DNA of 6,960 nt from an uncultured Campylobacter sp. (GCF_938045465.1 NZ_CALIBF010000188.1:1-6960), one strand, 5' to 3'. Shown: positions 1 to 6,641, numbered from the stretch's first letter. Translations and numbers: made by a program. The notes: generated by a model not told the origin, from the letters alone.

Positions 1-1
1 C

Positions 2-1276
2 CCGATGCTTACGCTGCTAAAGCAGGCTCGCGCATTCGGACTTGGCTGCGTTCTATCGACACAAAACCCGGTCGATCTCGATTATAAGGGGCTTAGCAAC
101 ATCGGTACGTGGTTTATCGGGCGCTTGCAGACTGCACAGGATAAGGAGCGCGTCATCAGCGGTCTAAGCGGCATCGGCTCAAATCCGATAGATAAAAGCG
201 TGCTTATGGAGAAAATTTCAAACCTCAAAAAGCGAAGCTTTTTGGTAAAAAACATCAACGAGGACGTGCTGCGGGTAATCGAAACGCGCTTTGCGCTAAG
301 CTATTTAAAGGGTCCTTTAAGCAACGAGCAAATTTCAAATTTAATGAAAGACAAAAAGACTGAAATTTCGTCCGTGTCGGGCGCCGCGCAAGGCGTCAAA
401 TCCGCCGGCGCCGCCAAACCCGTAGTTTCTGCTGAAATTTCACAGCTTTACAGCTATGGCGCGAGCCTTGAGCTAAGCCCGTATCTTTATGCAAGCGCAA
501 AGATGCGATTTTGCGACAAAGGAGTCGATTTTACGCAGCAGCGCTCCTTTTTGCTATCGCTTTCGGACGTAAGCGAAATAGATTGGAGCGAGGCGAGCAC
601 GCGAGAAGTTGCAAATTTAAGTGGACAGGAGCAGGCGGGCTCGCTCTACGGCGCGCTTCCTAGCTTCATCGCGGGAGCAAAAAATTTAAACGCTCAGCTT
701 AAAAGCTTTAAGGAGTGGCTATATCGCAATGAAAAACTCGAGCTTTTTAGCGCGCTTGATCTGCTCTCAAAACCGGGCGAGAGCAAGGAGGAATTTTTCG
801 TGCGCCTAGGCGATAAGGCAAACGAAATTTTAGAGGCCAAAACCGATGAAATCGCGGCTAAATTTGAAAAGGAAAAAGCGCGTCTTAAGGATAAAATTTC
901 GCGCGCTAGCGAAAAATATGAGAAGGAAAAGGGCGACGTGCTAAGTCGCGGGGTGGATGCGGCGCTAAACATAGGCGGAGCGATCTTAGGCGCGTTTTTA
1001 GGCCGCTCGCGCAGCGCTAGCAATATCTCCAAAGCGATCAGCGGCGCCAAGAGCGCGCATAAAATTTTAAACGAACGAAGCGAAGCCAAAAATGCCGAAA
1101 ATAGCCTAAGCGCGCTACAAGAGGAGCTGGAGGTGCTTACGCAGAAATTTGAGGCTGAAGTGGACGCGCTAAAACAGAGCCTGGATCTAAAAAATATTAA
1201 ACTCGAAACGAAAGAAATTTCGCCGAAGAAAACCGACATCTACGACGAGAAAATTTCGCTACTTTGGAAGAGCTAA
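2..1276 (+). CDS. HerA-like/DUF87-type ATP-binding protein, 3' part (5' end outside window)
   Basis: The frame is open from the window edge, so the real start lies upstream; numbering here counts from the first visible Met (base 5). The visible part begins in the C-terminal half of a HerA/FtsK-like P-loop ATPase. LLKQARAFGLGCVLSTQNP (residues 4-22) fits the strand ending in the STQNP sensor motif, and SNIGTWFIGRLQTAQDK (31-47) carries an Arg (R40) placed like an arginine finger. The Walker motifs must lie upstream. An Ala/Gly/Ser linker (about 122-144) follows, then a helical region. The tail has charged coiled-coil-like helices (about 277-312 and 358-395) around a GxxxGxxxG segment (G325, G329, G333). 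The ending resembles C-termini I recall from bacterial HerA-like proteins once labelled DUF853. Its substrate is unknown; DNA or protein translocation is inferred from the family only. The stop overlaps the Shine-Dalgarno sequence of plsY, so the two are probably cotranscribed. Confidence 0.8.
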   Translation, partial: PMLTLLKQARAFGLGCVLSTQNPVDLDYKGLSNIGTWFIGRLQTAQDKERVISGLSGIGSNPIDKSVLMEKISNLKKRSFLVKNINEDVLRVIETRFALSYLKGPLSNEQISNLMKDKKTEISSVSGAAQGVKSAGAAKPVVSAEISQLYSYGASLELSPYLYASAKMRFCDKGVDFTQQRSFLLSLSDVSEIDWSEASTREVANLSGQEQAGSLYGALPSFIAGAKNLNAQLKSFKEWLYRNEKLELFSALDLLSKPGESKEEFFVRLGDKANEILEAKTDEIAAKFEKEKARLKDKISRASEKYEKEKGDVLSRGVDAALNIGGAILGAFLGRSRSASNISKAISGAKSAHKILNERSEAKNAENSLSALQEELEVLTQKFEAEVDALKQSLDLKNIKLETKEISPKKTDIYDEKISLLWKS

Positions 1277-1285
1277 AGGGATTTT

Positions 1286-1942
1286 ATGAAAAAATCGGGA
1301 ATTTTAGAATTTTTACTTAGTATCGTCGGAGCGCCGAATTTTTGGTGCTACTTTGCTGCGTATCTGATCGCTGCGATCCCCTTTGGGCTTTTGATCGGCA
1401 GATACCTAGGCGGCGTGGATATCAAAAGTGAGGGCAGTGGCTCCATAGGTGCCACCAACGTCCTTCGCGTCTTAAAAACTCGTGATCCGCAAAAAGCAAA
1501 AAAGCTCGCGATCCTCACCGTCGCCTGCGACGCGCTAAAGGGCATCCTGCCGATACTGATTGCGCGTGCTTTGGGATTTGACGAAAACGTGCTATGGAGC
1601 ATGGCTGTCTTTGCAGTACTTGGGCATTGCTTCAGCCCGTATCTGAAATTTAACGGCGGCAAGGGCATTGCGACGGGAGCCGGCGTGCTTGCTTGCTTTA
1701 TTCCTATCGAGCTTATCATCGCGCTTGCCGTTTGGTTTGTAGTCGGCAAGACGGTTAAAATTTCATCCGTAGCATCGCTTGCAGCGGCGCTTGCGTTAGT
1801 CATCGCTAGCTACGTGATCCATCCGCAGATGCCGGTGATCAACACTCATGCGCCGATCTTTCTGATAGTTTTCATCGTATTTTACAAGCACGCTCCGAAT
1901 ATCGCTAGGCTGCTTAAGGGCGAGGAAAAGCGCGTAGTATGA
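1286..1942 (+). CDS. plsY: PlsY, acyl-phosphate:glycerol-3-phosphate acyltransferase
   Basis: This inner-membrane enzyme moves an acyl group from acyl-phosphate (made by PlsX) to sn-glycerol 3-phosphate, giving lysophosphatidic acid, the first committed step of phospholipid synthesis. The 218 residues are normal for the family. All three signature motifs are visible: SGSIGATNVLR (51-61), KFNGGKGIATGAG (121-133) and KHAPNIARLLKGEEKR (201-216, with H202, N205, R208). GHCFSPY (113-119) lies before motif 2. Hydrophobic segments at about 18-40, 76-96, 102-118, 134-154, 160-178 and 188-200 fit a polytopic membrane protein. ATG at 1286 is chosen because AAGGG (1276-1280) sits at good spacing and overlaps the upstream stop. 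The stop overlaps the folB start (ATGA), indicating translational coupling. Confidence 0.96.
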   Translation: MKKSGILEFLLSIVGAPNFWCYFAAYLIAAIPFGLLIGRYLGGVDIKSEGSGSIGATNVLRVLKTRDPQKAKKLAILTVACDALKGILPILIARALGFDENVLWSMAVFAVLGHCFSPYLKFNGGKGIATGAGVLACFIPIELIIALAVWFVVGKTVKISSVASLAAALALVIASYVIHPQMPVINTHAPIFLIVFIVFYKHAPNIARLLKGEEKRVV

Positions 1943-2256
1943 TTAAAATTTTAATCGAAAAGCTGGAATTCGGCGCGATAATCGGAACGCTGGATTTTGA
2001 GCGCAAGCGCGAGCAGCGCGTCTGGGTGTGGGCGAAGTTCGGAGCGGAGGAATTTATCGACTATGCGCGGGTTTGCGAATATATCAAAGCGGAGTTCCGC
2101 GAGAAAAAATTTCGCCTCGTAGAGGACGCGCTAAAATACTTCGCGCAGGAGTTTCACTCAAAATTTCGATCGATGGATTATTTTTATATGAAAATTTTAA
2201 AGCCCGAAATTTTACAAGATGCGAGCGTCGGCGCGGAAATAGAGATAAAATTTTAA
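1939..2256 (+). CDS. folB: FolB, dihydroneopterin aldolase
   Basis: Dihydroneopterin aldolase cleaves 7,8-dihydroneopterin to 6-hydroxymethyl-dihydropterin and glycolaldehyde in folate synthesis and acts in the cytosol as an oligomer. The 105 residues are slightly short but normal for epsilon-class homologues. Visible family features are IIGTLDFERKREQRV (14-28), with E21 matching the catalytic-region Glu; IDYARV (40-45); FRLVEDAL (58-65), with E62 matching the pterin-anchoring Glu of the usual LLET motif; and K88-P89, matching the catalytic Lys of the C-terminal KP motif. The start overlaps the last bases of plsY (ATGA), so it depends on plsY translation. It is the last gene of its group: the next gene has its own promoter, and I see no GC-rich terminator hairpin between them. 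Divergence from better-known FolB proteins is large, but the key residues are in place. Confidence 0.88.
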   Translation: MIKILIEKLEFGAIIGTLDFERKREQRVWVWAKFGAEEFIDYARVCEYIKAEFREKKFRLVEDALKYFAQEFHSKFRSMDYFYMKILKPEILQDASVGAEIEIKF

Positions 2257-2261
2257 AATTT

Positions 2262-2302
2262 CTTTAAAAAATCTTGAAATTTTGCTTAAAATATGTTAAA
2301 AT
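2262..2302 (+). promoter_or_regulatory. Candidate autoregulatory operator: four phased half-sites
   Basis: Four related heptamers stand in direct orientation: CTTTAAA (from 2262), CTTGAAA (from 2273), CTTAAAA (from 2285) and GTTAAAA (from 2295). Start-to-start spacings are 11, 12 and 10 bases, about one helical turn each. OmpR/PhoB-family regulators bind tandem direct repeats with this spacing, and HP1043 is known to bind its own promoter. The repeats cover both -35 and -10 of the promoter of a regulator of this family, so autoregulation is the likely reading. AT-rich sequence can produce such motifs by chance. Confidence 0.4.
2274..2302 (+). promoter_or_regulatory. sigma-70 promoter of the cosR-kinase operon
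   Basis: TTGAAA (2274-2279) and TAAAAT (2297-2302) are separated by 17 bases, and TG at 2294-2295 gives an extended -10 (TGtTAAAAT). Transcription would start near 2309. The ATG at 2333 has AAGGA (2322-2326) six bases upstream. A recognisable -35 is notable because Campylobacter sigma-70 promoters usually lack one. The call is by eye, with no transcript data. Confidence 0.7.
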
Positions 2303-2332
2303 CGCCGCAAAATTTTAAGGCAAGGAAATTAA

Positions 2333-3004
2333 ATGAGAATTTTAATAGTCGAGGACGAGGTGACTTTAAACAAGACGATAGCGGAGGGCTTGATGGAGTT
2401 CGGCTATCAGACGGATACTTCCGAGAGTTTTAAGGACGCAGAGTATTATATCGGCATTAGAAATTATGATTTAGTGCTAACCGATTGGATGCTAGCTGAC
2501 GGCAACGGCATCGATCTCATCGCATTAGTTAAGCAAAAATCCGCGCGCACCTCTGTCGTCGTGCTATCTGCAAAAGACGATAAAGAAAGCGAGATCAAAG
2601 CACTTCGCGCGGGCGCGGACGATTTTATCAAAAAACCTTTCGACTTTGATGTTTTAGTAGCGCGCCTTGAGGCTAGACTTCGTTTCGGCGGCTCAAATAT
2701 CATCAAAATCGACGATCTCATCATTGATCCTGATGAGGAAAAGATCACATATCTAGGTCAAGAGATCGAGCTTAAGGGCAAGCCGTTTGAGGTTCTAACG
2801 CACCTAGCGCGCCACAGCGATCAGATCGTAAGCAAAGAGCAGCTGCTAGACGCCATCTGGGAGGAGCCCGAGCTCGTTACGCCAAACGTCATCGAAGTCG
2901 CGATCAATCAAATCCGCCAGAAAATGGATAAGCCTCTAAATATCTCTACGATCGAGACCGTTCGCAGACGCGGATATAGATTTTGCTTTCCACAAAAAGC
3001 CTAA
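2333..3004 (+). CDS. cosR: OmpR-family response regulator, CosR/HsrA (HP1043) type
   Basis: A 223-residue DNA-binding regulator in two parts. The receiver domain (about 1-117) has the acidic pair E7/D8, phosphoacceptor D51 in DLVLTDWML, S79 at the Thr/Ser position and K101-P102. The winged-helix OmpR/PhoB domain (about 123-220) includes KGKPFEVLTHLARH (148-161), the recognition helix around NVIEVAINQIRQKM (185-198) and the wing TVRRRGYRF (209-217). The C-terminal half closely matches what I recall of C. jejuni CosR (Cj0355c) and H. pylori HP1043, essential regulators linked to oxidative stress and growth. C218 is the only cysteine and sits where the redox-linked cysteine of CosR is reported. 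The plsY-folB upstream and ferredoxin-ppx/gppA downstream context matches the C. jejuni locus. Start: ATG at 2333 with AAGGA six bases upstream. The gene contains no AAATTT, unlike most of its neighbours. Confidence 0.92.
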   Translation: MRILIVEDEVTLNKTIAEGLMEFGYQTDTSESFKDAEYYIGIRNYDLVLTDWMLADGNGIDLIALVKQKSARTSVVVLSAKDDKESEIKALRAGADDFIKKPFDFDVLVARLEARLRFGGSNIIKIDDLIIDPDEEKITYLGQEIELKGKPFEVLTHLARHSDQIVSKEQLLDAIWEEPELVTPNVIEVAINQIRQKMDKPLNISTIETVRRRGYRFCFPQKA

Positions 3005-4290
3005 GAGTCCGCTTTGTAATACAATTAGCATCCGCTTCGTTGATGCTAATTGTCATTTTTTCGGTAATGCTCTATAATTATATGAGAATTACCATCTTCG
3101 AAACTCCCGTTCAAAATTTAATCCAAAGAGCACAAAAAATCGTAGACGCCTCCGTGCCGCCTGAGAAAATTTCATCTTTTTTACATGACACATCCGGTGA
3201 ATACGAGAGCAAAATCATCGAAAACGAAAGTATCAATAAGCCTAAATTTATCGAAAGCTCTGAGGACGGCAGGAGCTATTTACAGCTGCACTACCCTTAT
3301 GGTAAGGATAAAATTTTAAGCATCAAAGCAGATGTGAGCGTTTATGCAAACATCGTAAATCAAATACTCATCGACATCATTTTGGTAAATTTGACGATGA
3401 TATTTTTGGTGGTGTTTTACGCGATGTTTCTCTCGCGCATGCTGCTAATGCCGATTAAGCTGATTAGCCAAAGGCTTGCTTCGGTGGATGAAAAATTTCT
3501 AAAGCCGATCGACGGGGCCGAAATCCCGAGCGAATTTAATATGCTTTCAAACAGCATCAACCGCCTACTTGAGCGCATCGAGACTTTCATTTTGTATCAA
3601 AAAGAGCTTTTTATCGGCATCGCGCACGAGCTTAAGACTCCGCTGGCGGTGATGAAAACCAAAAACGAAGTTACTCTCATCAAGCCGCGCGAGAGCGAGA
3701 AATATATCGAGGCGCTTAAAAACAATAACGACTCGATCGATAGTATGAATAAGATGATCAGTTCGATCCTAGAGATCGGGCGACAGGAGGGGGCACAGTT
3801 CGAAGCGCCCGAGCAGACCGATATGATCGCGTATCTACGGGAGCTATGCGTGGGCTTTAAAATTTTAGCGCGTACGGCAGGCAAGGACTTGACGATGGAT
3901 CTTAAGCCTGAACAGCTTGAAATTTCGGTGCAGAAAAGTCTCTTTATGCACGTGATTCAAAATTTTATCCAAAACGCCATAAAATTTTCTCCTGATGGCG
4001 AAAAAGTACTGATCGAGAGCGAAATTTCGGACGGAAATTTCATAGTGCGGGTCGCAAACAAAGGCGAGCCGCTTAACGAAGAGATCGATTATTTCGCCCC
4101 TTTTAAGCGCTACGGCGGCAAGCCGGGAGCCGGACTCGGGCTATTTTTAGCCAAAAATGCTGCTCAAGCGATGGGCGCGCAAGTGGATCTTAAAAACGAC
4201 AAAGGGCGTTCGCTAATCGTCGCGATTTTCAAACTTCCACTAAAAAATTTAAGAAATAGCCCGAAATTCCGCTATTTTAAAACAAAATGA
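2983..4290 (+). CDS. Sensor histidine kinase, probable partner of the CosR-type regulator
   Basis: A 435-residue membrane sensor kinase. From the N-terminus: a basic start (KSLRVR) and TM1 (about 11-32); a periplasmic sensor domain (about 33-127) with no recognised fold; TM2 (about 128-150); a HAMP-like linker to about 200; and HisKA with the H-box FIGIAHELKTPLAVM, H215 being the phosphorylated residue. The ATPase domain follows with the N-box HVIQNFIQNAIKF (323-335, N331 likely Mg-binding), a G1-like ANKGEP with Asn in place of the usual Asp, and the G2 box GAGLGLFLAK (382-391). A basic tail (KNLRNSPKFRYFKTK) extends past the domain. TTG at 2983 is preferred: an in-frame TAG lies at 2977-2979, and the next strong start, ATG at 3040, would cut into TM1. 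A weak GGA lies eight bases before TTG. The 22-base overlap with the regulator indicates coupled translation. The signal sensed is unknown. Confidence 0.9.
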   Translation: MLSTKSLRVRFVIQLASASLMLIVIFSVMLYNYMRITIFETPVQNLIQRAQKIVDASVPPEKISSFLHDTSGEYESKIIENESINKPKFIESSEDGRSYLQLHYPYGKDKILSIKADVSVYANIVNQILIDIILVNLTMIFLVVFYAMFLSRMLLMPIKLISQRLASVDEKFLKPIDGAEIPSEFNMLSNSINRLLERIETFILYQKELFIGIAHELKTPLAVMKTKNEVTLIKPRESEKYIEALKNNNDSIDSMNKMISSILEIGRQEGAQFEAPEQTDMIAYLRELCVGFKILARTAGKDLTMDLKPEQLEISVQKSLFMHVIQNFIQNAIKFSPDGEKVLIESEISDGNFIVRVANKGEPLNEEIDYFAPFKRYGGKPGAGLGLFLAKNAAQAMGAQVDLKNDKGRSLIVAIFKLPLKNLRNSPKFRYFKTK

Positions 4291-4295
4291 AGCTT

Positions 4296-4323
4296 TTTAT
4301 GGTATAAACGCCATAAATTTTTT
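4296..4323 (+). terminator. Weak hairpin plus T-run between the kinase and ferredoxin genes
   Basis: TTTATGG (4296-4302) and CCATAAA (4311-4317) can pair as a 7-bp stem with an 8-base loop, followed by six T (4318-4323). This has the shape of an intrinsic terminator, but the stem is AT-rich and the hairpin coincides with a promoter-like element, so it may be only a symmetric promoter region or a weak attenuator. Confidence 0.3.
4300..4308 (+). promoter_or_regulatory. Extended -10 promoter for fdxB-gppA
   Basis: TGGTATAAA fits an extended sigma-70 -10 (TGnTATAAT with one mismatch) and is preceded by T-rich sequence, as is usual for Campylobacter, with no clear -35. The predicted start is near 4315, about 25 bases before the ferredoxin ATG, leaving a short leader that contains the TAAGG ribosome binding site (4326-4330). 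It would let the ferredoxin and phosphatase genes be expressed separately from the two-component operon. Confidence 0.5.
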
Positions 4324-4339
4324 CGTAAGGTAAAATTAT

Positions 4340-4585
4340 ATGTCATTGTTGATTACAAAAGAATGCATCAGTTGCGACGCGTGCCGCGAGGAATGCCCTA
4401 ATGAAGCGATTTTTGAGGATGAGCCGATATACATCATAGATGCCGATCGATGCTGCGAGTGCGTAGATGATTACTCCGAGCCCGCTTGCATCGTGGTCTG
4501 CCCGGTCGAGTGTATCATCACCGACCCCGATAATATCGAGACGGCGGACGAGCTGAAATACAAACACGTCCATATGGAAATTTAA
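4340..4585 (+). CDS. fdxB: YfhL/FdxB-type 2[4Fe-4S] ferredoxin
   Basis: A small, acidic cytosolic electron carrier of 81 residues. The first cluster motif is C9-x2-C12-x2-C15-x3-C19-P. The second is the expanded form C38-x2-C41-x8-C50-x3-C54-P, followed by C58, which is typical of the YfhL/Allochromatium-type ferredoxins with a long insert in the second motif. These have very low-potential, asymmetric clusters (family knowledge). C39 is an extra cysteine beside the second motif. The redox partner is not shown by the sequence. Start: ATG at 4340 with TAAGG at 4326-4330. The gene lies between the kinase and a Ppx/GppA phosphatase, and its stop directly abuts the next ATG (TAAATG). In C. jejuni the equivalent gene, named fdxB, lies beside cosR as far as I recall; the symbol follows that. 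Confidence 0.93.
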   Translation: MSLLITKECISCDACREECPNEAIFEDEPIYIIDADRCCECVDDYSEPACIVVCPVECIITDPDNIETADELKYKHVHMEI

Positions 4586-6028
4586 ATGCCCAAGCGCGTC
4601 GCAGTCATAGATCTGGGCTCAAATTCCGCCAGAGCCGTGATTTTCGAGCGCACGAGTAGGCTCGGATTTTTCATTTTGGCCGAGCACAAGATCAAGATTC
4701 GCCTAGGCGAGGGCGCTTACGAAAACGGCGGAATTTTAACCACCGAAGCGATGCAAAAATGCCTGCTGGCGTTTAAAAAATTTAAAACCTTGGTATGCAA
4801 TTACAAGGCCAAGCGCGTGCTTTGCATCGGTACATCCGCGCTTCGCGATGCGCCGAACGGAGCCAAGTTTATAAATCTCGTCCGCAAGCAAACGGGCATT
4901 GCGATACGCAAGATAGACGGGCAGACGGAGGCGTATCTGGGTGCCTATGCGGCGCAGAATTTGCTTAGTGACTTTTCCGAGGGTGTTACGCTGGACATCG
5001 GCGGCGGCTCGACCGAGCTTGCTTACATCAAAAACGGTAGGATAGAAAATAAAATTTCTCTAAATTTAGGCACGGTGCGGCTAAAGGAGCTGTTTTTCGA
5101 CCGCGGCGACACAAAGGGGCTGGAGAAATACATAAACAGCGCGATCTCGCAGGTAGGCGCCGAGTTTCGCACGCAAAATTTGATCGTAATGGGCGGCTCC
5201 GCGCGAGCGCTATCGGGCGCCGTGATGAGCCTGCAAAACCATCCGCTAAAGATCGTGCATAATTTCAGCTACGATTATGAAAAATACGCGCCGTTTTTTG
5301 CCAAGCTGATGAGCGCAAAGACGCTTGATCTGGCGAAATTCCCGATCAAAAAAGACCGCTACGACACGATAAGAGAGGGCGCTATCATCTTTGATAAGAT
5401 CGTAAGGCGCCTGGGAGCGAAAAAGATCATCACCAGCGGCGTAGGAGTGCGAGAGGGGGCGTTTTTAAGCTCAATTCTGCGCGGCGCAAACCTGCCTAGA
5501 GGCTTTAATCCGAGCCTAAGAAGCCTCAAAGATCGCTTCGCTTCCGAGCCAAGCGAGGCCCCGAAGTTTGCAAAGGCGCTGTTTTGCGCACTATCGCCTC
5601 TGCACGGCTTGAGCGAAAAATATATTAAAATTCTGCAGACCGCGGCATCTCTTTGCGAGATCGGGCGGGCTATCGGCTTTTACGCCAAGCACGAAACCAG
5701 CGCGGATATGGTGCTCGGCGGGCTGAACTACCGCACGACGCACAAGGAAAAGGCGCTCATAGCCGCGATCATCTCGATGCACGGCAAGCGCGAGCTGGGC
5801 GCTACGTTCGCGCCTTTGAGCGCGATTTTGCCGGACGCCGGCAAGCTTGCCTGGCTCAGCTATATTTTGGAGCTTGCGCGCCTCTTAAGCGAAAACGCGC
5901 TGAAAAATTTAGAATTTAACTTTGAAAATTCCACTCTTAAAATCTCCGGAGCCGATAATTTGATAATGCTTAAAGGAAGCCTTAAAAAGCTCGCAAAACC
6001 CGCAATTTTCGCCGTAAATTTCATCTAA
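4586..6028 (+). CDS. gppA: Ppx/GppA-family phosphatase (exopolyphosphatase / pppGpp phosphohydrolase)
   Basis: A 480-residue member of the ASKHA-fold Ppx/GppA family, which removes terminal phosphate from polyphosphate and/or converts pppGpp to ppGpp, linking it to the stringent response and phosphate storage. Visible motifs: phosphate-1 VAVIDLGSNSARAVI (5-19); GTSALRDAPNG (82-92); DGQTEAYLGA (111-120), with E115 the likely catalytic Glu; phosphate-2 DIGGGSTEL (137-145); GGSARALSG (203-211); and SGVGVREGAF (284-293). The C-terminal part (about 320-480) is a helical HD-like domain, but LCEIG (356-360) stands where the HD pair is often found, so HD metal chemistry is unlikely. Sequence alone does not decide between polyphosphate and pppGpp; the symbol is a family label. 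The start abuts the ferredoxin stop, with only a weak GGA at 4576-4578, so coupled translation is likely. Confidence 0.9.
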   Translation: MPKRVAVIDLGSNSARAVIFERTSRLGFFILAEHKIKIRLGEGAYENGGILTTEAMQKCLLAFKKFKTLVCNYKAKRVLCIGTSALRDAPNGAKFINLVRKQTGIAIRKIDGQTEAYLGAYAAQNLLSDFSEGVTLDIGGGSTELAYIKNGRIENKISLNLGTVRLKELFFDRGDTKGLEKYINSAISQVGAEFRTQNLIVMGGSARALSGAVMSLQNHPLKIVHNFSYDYEKYAPFFAKLMSAKTLDLAKFPIKKDRYDTIREGAIIFDKIVRRLGAKKIITSGVGVREGAFLSSILRGANLPRGFNPSLRSLKDRFASEPSEAPKFAKALFCALSPLHGLSEKYIKILQTAASLCEIGRAIGFYAKHETSADMVLGGLNYRTTHKEKALIAAIISMHGKRELGATFAPLSAILPDAGKLAWLSYILELARLLSENALKNLEFNFENSTLKISGADNLIMLKGSLKKLAKPAIFAVNFI

Positions 6029-6527
6029 TTAGCTTTAAATTTAACCGCTTGCTGCGCGTTTACGGATCTGCTTTAATTTTATTTAGCCGCGCCGCGTTTC
6101 TTTGCAAAATTTTAATCAAACGTACAAATATAAATCGGAGCGATTACACAGAATAATTGCGATTAGTGGGTTTGGCTTTATCTTTTGGGTTGAAATTTAA
6201 CGCCTGCCGCAGATTTTCTAGCTACGCTCATATACATAGCGGTTAAATTCCATGGTTTTTAAAATTTCGTTGTGCGGTTTGCAAGACCTCGCGGTGCTAT
6301 CTGCGACTCTTGCGGCAAAATTTAAATTACGATTCGCATCGTACGGCTGTATTTTGCGGACGGGCAAGCGGATTGTAAGGTGGCTAAACAGACGGGAAAG
6401 TAGGCAAGTGAACTTGGCGCAGGAGATACACGGGCGGTGCGGCGAAATTTAAAACATTTGCGCCGCGCGCGGTATTTTGCAAACACAAATCGTTTGATGA
6501 TGCTCGCCAAATCGCGGTTATGCGGTC

Positions 6528-6550
6528 AAATTTTAGATCGTGTAAATTTA
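6528..6550 (+). repeat. Direct repeat, copy A (23 bases)
   Basis: AAATTTTAGATCG, two variable bases, then a base-matched tail ending AAATTTA. It matches copy B at 21 of 23 positions and starts 67 bases before it. Each copy is flanked by two AAATTT hexamers 16 bases apart. Similarity continues weakly beyond the core (GCGATAATCA here against GCGAGAATCA after copy B). Confidence 0.75.
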
Positions 6551-6594
6551 TAACTAAGCGATAATCAAACGGCGGTGCGAAATTTAATTGAGTT

Positions 6595-6617
6595 AAATTT
6601 TAGATCGTTCAAATTTA
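6595..6617 (+). repeat. Direct repeat, copy B (23 bases)
   Basis: Second copy, differing from copy A only at the two bases after AAATTTTAGATCGT. It is followed by AAACGGCGG, an element also present after copy A (6567-6575) but at a different distance. This suggests an old tandem duplication of about 67 bases that has diverged outside the core. Confidence 0.75.
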
Positions 6618-6641
6618 AAACGGCGGCGAGAATCACGCCGC
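6613..6641 (-). terminator. Candidate intrinsic terminator for the minus-strand gene
   Basis: GCGGCG (6623-6628) and CGCCGC (6636-6641) form a 6-bp all-G/C stem with a 7-base loop. Read on the minus strand it is followed by CCGTTTTAAATTT, a short U-rich tail. It could end transcription of the gene whose stop is at 6892, giving a 3' untranslated region of about 270 bases that contains the tandem array. The T-run is short and interrupted, so this is tentative. Confidence 0.35.

Noticed and set aside
694..1239. Minus-strand open frame of 181 codons opposite the HerA-like ATPase gene
   Set aside because: It is rich in Ser, Leu, Phe and Arg, has no family resemblance, and lies entirely opposite a well-supported gene; it is the mirror image of that gene's codon use.
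1348..1803. Minus-strand open frame of 151 codons opposite plsY
   Set aside because: plsY on the plus strand has all three family motifs; the opposite frame shows none.
3040..3042. ATG 3040 as the start of the histidine kinase
   Set aside because: It would remove the basic lead and about half of the first membrane helix; TTG 2983 keeps a complete sensor-kinase N-terminus.
4254..4277. Inverted repeat AAATAGC / GCTATTT near the end of the kinase gene as a terminator
   Set aside because: It lies inside the coding region, its stem is AT-rich and it is followed by a mixed TTTTAAAACAAAA sequence rather than a clean T-run.
6252..6452. 66-codon plus-strand frame in the intergenic region
   Set aside because: No recognisable domain, no convincing ribosome binding site, and composition unlike the neighbouring genes.
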